The position numbers and the translations under genes were made by a program. From an uncultured Clostridia bacterium (GTDB lineage Bacteria; Bacillota; Clostridia; TANB77; CAG-508), in contig CANRBU010000024.1 of assembly GCA_947628925.1 (NCBI GenBank), forward strand, positions 1 to 11,552: a stretch of DNA of 11,552 nucleotides, read 5' to 3'. The notes beneath the pieces are model-generated. The model did not search any database. It was not told the origin of the DNA and saw nothing but the letters and a program-made list of their open reading frames with translations. Shown piece by piece: positions 6,245 through 11,552 of the stretch (position 1 is the first letter of the stretch; every line of letters begins with the position of its first letter).

Positions 6245-7186
6245 TTATTCAAATTTTTCTCCAACATTTACCTTGTTTCCTCTTAAGTAGTCTTGGACTG
6301 GCATTCTTTTTGCATTTTCTCCTTGAATTTCTAGTATTCTAAGCATTTCATTTTTAGTTGTTACTAATATACCTTTTTTATTATCTACTTCTACAATTGT
6401 ACCATTTGGCTTTACTTGATTTGATACATTTTTTTCAACTGCTACTTTCCAAAATTTTATTTTTTTTCCGTTTAAATATGAATATGCTCCCATAATTGGA
6501 TTAAGCCCTCTTACTAAATTTTTAATTTGACTTGCTGTCTGTTCTTGCCAATTTATTTTTGCCATATTCTTTGTTAGCATCGGAGCAACTGAAAAATCAT
6601 CTCCTTGCTTTTTTCTTGGTGCTGTTCCATTTTCCAATTGTTTTAAAGTTTCTACTAATAATTTTCCTCCTAGAATTGATAATCTTTCCCACAATTTACC
6701 TGTTGTTTCATCTTCTCCTATTTGTACTTCTTGTTGCAAAATAATGTCACCTGAATCCATTCCTTCATTCATATACATTGTTGTTATACCTGTTGTTTTA
6801 TCACCATTTAACACTGCCCATTGTATTGGTCCTGCTCCTCTATATTTTGGAAGTAATGAACCATGTACATTTATGCACCCATATTTTGGTATTTCTAAAA
6901 TTTCTTTTGGTAATATTTTTCCATATGCTACAACACATATTACATCTGGCTTTAAAGCTTTTATTTGTTCTATAAATTCAGCATTTTCTTTTATGGTTTT
7001 TGGTTGCATAATTGGAATGTTTTTTTCTAATGCATATTGTTTAACTGGTGATGGTGTCAGTTTCATTCCTCTTCCTTGTGGTTTATCTTGATTTGTTACA
7101 ACACCTATAATTTCATGTTTGGCATTGTAAATTGCTTCTAAAGATTCTTTAGCAAAATCTGGAGTTCCCATAAAAATAATTTTCAT
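6245..7186 (-). CDS. fmt: Methionyl-tRNA formyltransferase
   Basis: Fmt transfers a formyl group from 10-formyltetrahydrofolate to Met-tRNAi, preparing it for initiation. The Rossmann-type N-terminal domain opens MKIIFMGTPDFA and continues with QDKPQGRGMKL, AYGKILP, and the catalytic segment INVHGSLLPKYRGAGPIQ. Asn106, His108 and Asp144 are the active-site triad. The C-terminal tRNA-binding domain includes WQEQTASQIKNLVRGLNP and NGKKIKFWK. I start it at ATG 7186, giving 313 residues, because AAGGAG lies 9 nt upstream and the family N-terminus begins exactly there. The ATG at 7216 would add ten unrelated residues and overlap def. Only one base separates the def stop from this ATG, and the SD lies in the last codons of def, so translation is probably coupled. 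It is the last gene of priA-def-fmt. Confidence 0.97.
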   Translation of the reverse strand: MKIIFMGTPDFAKESLEAIYNAKHEIIGVVTNQDKPQGRGMKLTPSPVKQYALEKNIPIMQPKTIKENAEFIEQIKALKPDVICVVAYGKILPKEILEIPKYGCINVHGSLLPKYRGAGPIQWAVLNGDKTTGITTMYMNEGMDSGDIILQQEVQIGEDETTGKLWERLSILGGKLLVETLKQLENGTAPRKKQGDDFSVAPMLTKNMAKINWQEQTASQIKNLVRGLNPIMGAYSYLNGKKIKFWKVAVEKNVSNQVKPNGTIVEVDNKKGILVTTKNEMLRILEIQGENAKRMPVQDYLRGNKVNVGEKFE

Positions 7187-7187
7187 A

Positions 7188-7673
7188 CTATTTTTCTCCT
7201 TCATCCGGTTCAACATATTCTAGTGTGCCGGGTATTATTTTATCTATAAAAACTTCTCCTTCTAAGTGGTCGAATTCATGGCAAATAGCTTGAGCTAATA
7301 ATTCTTTTGCTTTTATTTTTACCTTTTTTCCATCTCTATCTAAATATTCTGCAGTTACTTCTGCTGGTCTAACTACTTTTGCAAAACGGTTTGGAAAACT
7401 TAGGCACCCCTCTTCTACTTCTTGTTCTCCTTTTGTTTTGATAATCTTAGGATTTATTAAAACTATTGGTCCTTTATCATCATACAAATCGATAACAATA
7501 ACTCTTTTTAAAACCCCTACTTGTACACCTGCTAGACCAACACCATTATATTTATGCATAGTTTCAATCATGTCGTCTATCAATGTTTGAATTCTTTCAT
7601 CAATATTTTCTACTTCTTTTGATTTTTTATATAAAATTTCGTCTCCTTCTAGACGCAAATTTCTTATTGCCAT
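7188..7673 (-). CDS. def: Peptide deformylase
   Basis: This metalloenzyme removes the N-formyl group from nascent proteins, reversing the Fmt step. All three motifs are present: GVGLAGVQVG (44-53, catalytic Gln51), EGCLSFP (88-94, metal ligand Cys90), and HEFDHLEG (132-139, ligands His132 and His136, general base Glu133). The length of 161 residues is typical of the short bacterial enzyme. Motif 1 reads AGVQ where most deformylases have AAPQ; the catalytic Gln is kept, so activity is expected. The ATG follows AAGGAAGGG at good spacing. It lies 89 nt after the end of priA and directly before fmt, the conserved Firmicute order. The 89-nt gap shows only a weak CGTCG/CGACG inverted repeat, and no clear promoter. 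Confidence 0.96.
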   Translation of the reverse strand: MAIRNLRLEGDEILYKKSKEVENIDERIQTLIDDMIETMHKYNGVGLAGVQVGVLKRVIVIDLYDDKGPIVLINPKIIKTKGEQEVEEGCLSFPNRFAKVVRPAEVTAEYLDRDGKKVKIKAKELLAQAICHEFDHLEGEVFIDKIIPGTLEYVEPDEGEK

Positions 7674-7762
7674 TTTCTTTCCCTTCCTTTCTAGTTACTC
7701 CATGTACGTCGATTTGATTTTAAATGATGTTTAACGACGCAAGATGCTGATTATTTTCCAAA

Positions 7763-8908
7763 CTATAATATATTGTTGGGATTAACATCAATTCCCACTC
7801 TAATACCTTTTTCACTTTTTTGATAAATTTCTTTTAAAATATTATTGCAAATTTCATTAAAATTATTTGACATATTTCCTTTCATAACAATTCTCCAACG
7901 ATATCTATTTTGAATCTTATCGATTGGTGCTGGCATAGGTTTAAAAAGCAATATATTACTATTTTTTAGCAAATTGTATAGTTTATTATAAGTTTCTAAA
8001 GAGATAGTTTTTATTTTATTTTCATCTTTTCCTTCAAACTTAATAAGTATTATATCGCAAAATGGCGGATATTTCAACTGTTTTCTCAATGTAATTTCAG
8101 TTTCGTAAAAATTTATGTAATTTTGCTTTTGGGCTGATTGTATACTAAAATCTTGTGGATTATATGTTTGAATAATTACATTTCCGGGTAAAGTTCCGCG
8201 TCCTGCTCGGCCTGCAACTTGTGTTAATATTTGAAAAGTTCTTTCATTTGCTCTGTAATCATCAATATTTAAAGAGCTGTCTGCCGCTATAACTCCAACT
8301 AAAGTAACATTTGGAAAGTGATGTCCTTTAACGACCATTTGTGTACCAATTAAAATATCAATACCTTCATTTTTAAATTTATTCAAAATTTGTTCATGTG
8401 AATTTTTTTTGGTTACTGTATCTGTATCCATGCGGATTGTAGTACATGTTGGAAATTGTTTTTTTATTTCCTGTTCTAACTTTTGGGTTCCTGTACCAAA
8501 ATATCTAATTTTTGAGCTACCACATTGTGGGCAAATTTTTACAGCAGGTGATTCTTGTCCACAATAATGGCATTTCAATTTATTTTCATAGCCATGGTAG
8601 GTCATGCTAACATTGCAGTTATTACATTTTACGGTATATCCACATTCTCTACACATAACAAAAGTAGAATATCCTCTACGGTTTAAAAATAAAATTGTTT
8701 GATGTTTATTTTTTAGATTTTCCTCTATTTTGTTATATAATTCCCTACTTAACATTGAATGATTTCCATTTGCTAGTTCTTGCTTCAAATCTATAATTTC
8801 TACTCGTGGCACTTGTGCATTATTAGCCCTTTTTGTTAATTCTAAAAGAGTAATTTCTTTTGATGTAGTTGCTTTATAATATGTGGTAATATCTGGTGTT
8901 GCACTACC
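7763..8908 (-). pseudogene. priA: PriA primosomal helicase, C-terminal part (downstream of a frameshift)
   Basis: This frame carries the second half of the replication-restart helicase PriA. It resumes at GSATPD, immediately where the upstream frame is interrupted. It contains the zinc-binding module of four Cys pairs (CREC, CNNC, CHYC, CPQC), then GTQMVVKGHHFPNV and the helicase motif QVAGRAGRG. The C-terminal domain follows to the stop at 7763. In this frame there is no start with an SD near the join. The ATG at 8941 would prefix residues (MQNKNKFLLYY) that are an out-of-frame reading of the upstream part. Deleting one base at 8909 fuses both parts into a 743-residue protein of normal PriA layout. 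Otherwise the reading is intact, which suggests a recent mutation or a sequence error rather than an old pseudogene. Confidence 0.88.
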
Positions 8909-8919
8909 GTAGTACAACA
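8897..8919. repeat. Near-perfect palindrome at the priA frameshift
   Basis: On the minus strand an arm TGTTGTACTAC and an arm GTAGTGCAACA flank a single central G. Ten of the 11 pairs are Watson-Crick and one is G·T. The extra base that breaks priA (8909) is the innermost base of one arm, directly beside the centre. Confidence 0.85.
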
Positions 8920-9995
8920 GGAATTTGTTTTTGTTTTGCAATATAATTTGCTATATCTTTAGCTTGATAACGTGGATTTGTTTCTGATTTATATGATGCA
9001 TCATGTTCTTCATCTATCAAAATAATACCTAAATCATGTACTGGTGCAAAAATTGCAGATCTTGCCCCTATTATTATTTTAGCTTTATTTTGCTTTATTC
9101 TCTCCCATTCATCATGCCTTTCACCTATTGAAAGTTTACTATGTAATACTGCTATTTCATCTTTTCCAAATCGTGCAATAAAACGCTCTATCATTTGCGG
9201 TGTTAAAGAAATTTCTGGTACTAACATTATTGCTGATTTACCATCTTTTATTACTTTTTCAATTAGTTGTAAATAAATTTCTGTCTTACCTGAGCCTGTA
9301 ATACCAAATATTAAAAATTCTTCATAATGTTTATTGTCAATGGTTTGCTCTATTTTATCATAAGCTGTTTGCTGTTCTCGTGTTAATTTATATTTTTCTG
9401 TTTTTTCTATTTTTTTATCTATAAGTGGATTTCTCTCTATTTTTGTTTCAACTACTTCTAAATATCCATTTTTTATTAGTACATTTACTGTTGCTCTTGA
9501 GGTATCTGTAAACATTTCTATTTCTGGAATTGTTGCACCTTCGTTTTCTTTAACAAATTGCAATATTTTTTGCTGTTTTTCTGATTTTATTTTTTTTGTT
9601 TCTATATCATATTCAATTTCTTCTATATCTTTTTTTAAATATATTGTATTTATTGTTTTATCTTGAATTTTAGTTTGTTTTGATCTTGTCCCAGGTGTTT
9701 GCATTATTTTAATGCAATCAGATACATTGCAAAAATATTGTTTTGCCATCCATTTTGCAAGCTGTATTTGTTCTTCTGTTAGGCTTTCTTCCAATTTTAC
9801 TATATCTTTTACTTGATATTGAGAAGTTTCCTTTAGACCTACAACAAAACCTTCTTCTAAATCTTTTTTTCTCCCAAAAGGTACCATAACTTTTGTTCCA
9901 ATTGATATAAATTCTTGCAAATGTTCTGGTATATTGTAGTCAAAAGTTGTATTCAATTTTTTTGCTGTTGTATTTATTATAACTTGTGCTATCAT
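8904..9995 (-). pseudogene. priA: PriA primosomal helicase, N-terminal part (ends at a frameshift)
   Basis: PriA recognises stalled forks and D-loops, and reloads the replicative helicase. This half has the N-terminal DNA-binding domain (residues 1 to about 105, including VMVPFGRKKDLEEGFVVG), a winged-helix-like linker (about 140-185), and the first helicase lobe. That lobe has Walker A FGITGSGKTE at 230-239, LVPEISLTPQM at 258-268, and DEEH at 328-331. It ends prematurely as IPVVLR-stop, where the family continues VLGSATP. The cause is one extra base (minus-strand C at 8909). The ATG follows AAGGAGGA at about 5 nt, and a promoter lies just upstream. It is the first gene of priA-def-fmt. A 363-residue product would lack the second helicase lobe and the zinc module, so alone it should not be a working helicase. 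Frameshifting in translation is a less likely rescue. Confidence 0.9.
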
Positions 9996-10013
9996 GTCTC
10001 CTCCTTTTTTGTA

Positions 10014-10042
10014 AGTATATCAAATTTTTGCATTTTTAACAA
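10014..10042 (-). promoter_or_regulatory. Predicted promoter of priA-def-fmt
   Basis: On the minus strand TTGTTA (10042-10037, four of six) is followed after 17 nt by TATACT (10019-10014). A TG forms an extended -10 (TGATATACT). Transcription would start near 10007, leaving a very short leader just long enough for the SD before the priA ATG at 9995. Confidence 0.6.
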
Positions 10043-10051
10043 GGCTTATAC

Positions 10052-10079
10052 TTGCATTTGTTCTAATTTATGTTATAAT
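10052..10079 (+). promoter_or_regulatory. Predicted promoter of the CDF exporter gene
   Basis: TGTTATAAT at 10071-10079 is a perfect extended -10. TTGCAT at 10052-10057 is a partial -35 with a 16-nt spacer. Transcription would begin near 10086, about 40 nt before the ATG at 10126. No operator or manganese riboswitch-like structure could be recognised in the short leader. Confidence 0.55.
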
Positions 10080-10125
10080 AATTCTTAAGTTTTAGAATAT
10101 ATTAATTTTAAAGGAGATTTTGTAT

Positions 10126-10992
10126 ATGGAACTTGATGAAAGGTTTACCATTACTAAAAAAGCTGGAATATATGGAATTCTTGGAAATATTTTGCTTTTA
10201 ATTATGAAAAGCATAATTGGTTTTTTTACACATAGTCAAGCAATGATTGCAGACAGTTTTAATAGTGCTGGTGATATTTTTGCATCTTTAATGACTTTTA
10301 TTGGAAATAAAATTGCAAGTGAGCCAAAAGATGAAGACCATAATTTTGGTCATGGAAAAGCTGAATATTTATTTTCTATGTTTATTGGTATTTCTATGGT
10401 TTTGGTATCTAGTAAACTATTATATGACTCAGCTACATCTTTTGTTGTAGGCAGCACATTGAAGTTTTCATGGTTTTTAGTAATAGTATGTATTATAACT
10501 ATCATAACAAAACTTTTCTTATTTCTATATACAAAACATGCATATAAATTACATAAAAATATTTTACTAGAAGCAAACATGGAAGACCATAGAAATGATT
10601 GTATAATCACATCATTCACATTACTTTCCTCAATTTTTACACTTTTCGGAATATATTGGCTTGACAGTGTTGTTGGGTTTTGTATTTCTATTTGGATTTG
10701 CTACACAGGAATCAGCATTTTCATGGAAAGTTACCGTGTATTAATGGATATTTCAGTTGATGAAACAACTAAAGAAACTATTTTAAATTTAGCTAAAGCT
10801 TATCCTGAAATAAAATCAGTTAAAAGCTTTAGTTCTTCACCTGTTGGTGCAAAATACATAATTTTCTTAACAATTTGTGTTGATGGTACTATGTCTACAT
10901 TTGATAGCCATAAATTAGCTGATGCTTTGGAAAAAAATGTAACAGAATTAGATTTAGTTTATAAAACAATTGTGCATGTTGACCCTGTTTAA
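10126..10992 (+). CDS. Cation diffusion facilitator, probable manganese exporter (MntE-like)
   Basis: CDF proteins are dimeric inner-membrane antiporters that export divalent metals. This 288-residue protein has six predicted membrane segments and a cytoplasmic C-terminal domain (from about 210). It carries the CDF sequence HSQAMIADSFNSAGD in segment 2 and FGHGKAEYL before segment 3. The transport-site quartet is Asn46/Asp50 in segment 2 and Asp154/Asp158 in segment 5. The ND-DD set is associated with manganese CDFs such as MntE, whereas zinc exporters usually have His-Asp pairs or DD-HD. I start it at ATG 10126, 9 nt after AGGAG; the in-frame TTG at 10120 is too close to that SD. It is transcribed alone, divergent from priA and convergent with the DUF305 gene. 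The family is certain; the metal is inferred. Confidence 0.9.
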   Translation: MELDERFTITKKAGIYGILGNILLLIMKSIIGFFTHSQAMIADSFNSAGDIFASLMTFIGNKIASEPKDEDHNFGHGKAEYLFSMFIGISMVLVSSKLLYDSATSFVVGSTLKFSWFLVIVCIITIITKLFLFLYTKHAYKLHKNILLEANMEDHRNDCIITSFTLLSSIFTLFGIYWLDSVVGFCISIWICYTGISIFMESYRVLMDISVDETTKETILNLAKAYPEIKSVKSFSSSPVGAKYIIFLTICVDGTMSTFDSHKLADALEKNVTELDLVYKTIVHVDPV

Positions 10993-11015
10993 TTTATCTT
11001 TTGCATAAATTGTTT
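10964..11015. terminator. Inverted repeat across the convergent gene ends, possible bidirectional terminator
   Basis: AAACAATT (10964-10971) pairs with AATTGTTT (11008-11015). After a small asymmetric loop, TGCA (10973-10976) pairs with TGCA (11002-11005). T-rich sequence follows in both directions. The repeat is centred almost on the single base separating the two stop codons. The 25-nt loop and low G:C content make termination uncertain. Confidence 0.35.
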
Positions 11016-11548
11016 CTTATTTCTTCTAATTCTTTTATTCCTCTACTTTGTTCTTGTATTATAGTATCTGCTACATTTCTTAATCTTGGATCAATATAGT
11101 ACTGTATCAAATTATTGCACATTTTGATTGCTCCTTCATGGTGTGGTATCATTTCATTTATAAAGTCCAGATTTATATTAATACATCTTGGGCTATTTTT
11201 CATATTCTCAATCATAGTGTTTGTAATTTCAAAATATTTTGTTAAATATGTATTTATATCTCTTTCTGTATTCATATACCCAGAAGTTGTTTTTATAATT
11301 TCCTCCATTTGTTCAATTCCTTTTGTTTGCATTTTTATTATACCATCTGCTATTTTTCTTATTGGTTGATACCTAGTGTACATCAACAAATTTTCAGACA
11401 TATAAATTGCTGCTTGATGGTGTGGCACCATACATCTTATAAAATCAATTGTAATACTGTAATTTGTTAATTCACTATGTAACATTTTTTCTGCCATTTC
11501 ATTTAATATCTGGTCAAAACGATATAGATATCTCTGTGCCATTATCAT
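10994..11548 (-). CDS. DUF305-family protein with two tandem repeats
   Basis: The 184-residue protein contains two copies of the DUF305 motif. DFIRCMVPHHQAAIYM is at residues 35-50 and DFINEMIPHHEGAIKM at 128-143. Each is followed by a helix ending in a matching segment (KIADGIIKMQTKGIEQMEEI and NVADTIIQEQSRGIKELEEI). Each repeat should form a pair of helices, and together a ferritin-like four-helix bundle. The HH-x5-M spacing in each copy looks metal-binding, and some DUF305 proteins elsewhere bind copper. The function here is unknown. No signal peptide or membrane segment is visible, so it is probably cytosolic. Its stop lies one base from the convergent CDF exporter stop. The start is uncertain: ATGs at 11548 and 11542 are possible, the frame is open to the window edge, and no SD can be seen in the 4 remaining bases. 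Confidence 0.85.
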   Translation of the reverse strand: MIMAQRYLYRFDQILNEMAEKMLHSELTNYSITIDFIRCMVPHHQAAIYMSENLLMYTRYQPIRKIADGIIKMQTKGIEQMEEIIKTTSGYMNTERDINTYLTKYFEITNTMIENMKNSPRCININLDFINEMIPHHEGAIKMCNNLIQYYIDPRLRNVADTIIQEQSRGIKELEEIRNNLCKR

Positions 11549-11552
11549 ACTT

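Noticed and set aside
7187..7216. Upstream ATG giving Fmt ten extra residues
   Set aside because: It would overlap the def 3' end and adds residues the family lacks. ATG 7186 has an AAGGAG 9 nt upstream.
7674..7762. CGTCG/CGACG inverted repeat between priA and def
   Set aside because: The arms are only 5 bp around a loop of more than 20 nt, with no T-run. It is not a credible terminator and I found no convincing promoter there.
8909..8941. ATG at 8941 as the start of a separate C-terminal PriA-like gene
   Set aside because: There is no SD, and the first 11 residues are an out-of-frame reading of the PriA N-terminal part. A frameshifted single gene explains both halves exactly.
10350..10619. 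89-codon minus-strand frame inside the CDF exporter
   Set aside because: It is the complement of a clear CDF gene and has no SD or motif.
1..11552. Search for tRNA, rRNA, CRISPR arrays, IS elements, phage genes or a defence system
   Set aside because: No direct-repeat arrays, transposase motifs, tRNA cloverleaf or phage-like genes were seen. The window is ordinary core genome apart from the points listed.

Overview
The window is an AT-rich stretch of a low-GC Gram-positive genome, most likely a clostridial Firmicute. Evidence for this is the A/T-biased codon use, strong AGGAGG-type ribosome binding sites, the priA-def-fmt gene order, a two-gene rpsB-tsf unit, and pyrH-frr-uppS-cdsA gene order. 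Most of it is housekeeping: translation, replication restart, UMP phosphorylation, and the lipid-carrier/phospholipid pathway. I see no phage, IS element, CRISPR array, tRNA or rRNA, and no gene-free stretch longer than about 300 bases.

Layout from right to left, following the direction of most genes. A DUF305 protein (minus strand, 11548-10994) converges on a CDF cation exporter (plus strand, 10126-10992) whose metal-site residues fit the manganese branch. Next is a minus-strand operon priA-def-fmt (9995-6245). Its priA is broken by a one-base insertion at 8909, inside the GSATP helicase motif and at the centre of a near-perfect palindrome. The rpsB-tsf operon (6069-4379) follows, preceded by a promoter and a well-formed 64-nt hairpin leader that looks like a ribosomal-protein autoregulatory element. 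A bidirectional terminator (4339-4370) separates tsf from a plus-strand HD-domain gene (3799-4338), which interrupts the usual rpsB-tsf-pyrH-frr run. The HD gene and pyrH are transcribed divergently from interleaved promoters. Finally pyrH-frr-ispA-uppS-cdsA (3626-1) reads off the left edge, with cdsA cut by the window.

How the genes fit together. Def and Fmt remove and add the formyl group of initiator Met. S2, EF-Ts and RRF serve initiation, elongation and recycling. PyrH makes UDP, and so feeds UTP/CTP pools. The polyprenyl synthase makes FPP, UppS extends it to the undecaprenyl carrier of cell-wall synthesis, and CdsA uses CTP to activate phosphatidate.

The most notable points are the palindrome-centred priA frameshift, the structured rpsB leader, the inverted HD gene in a conserved operon, and the insertion of an FPP synthase gene directly before uppS with a 1-nt overlap onto frr. 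All function calls come from motif recognition by eye. No database search was run.
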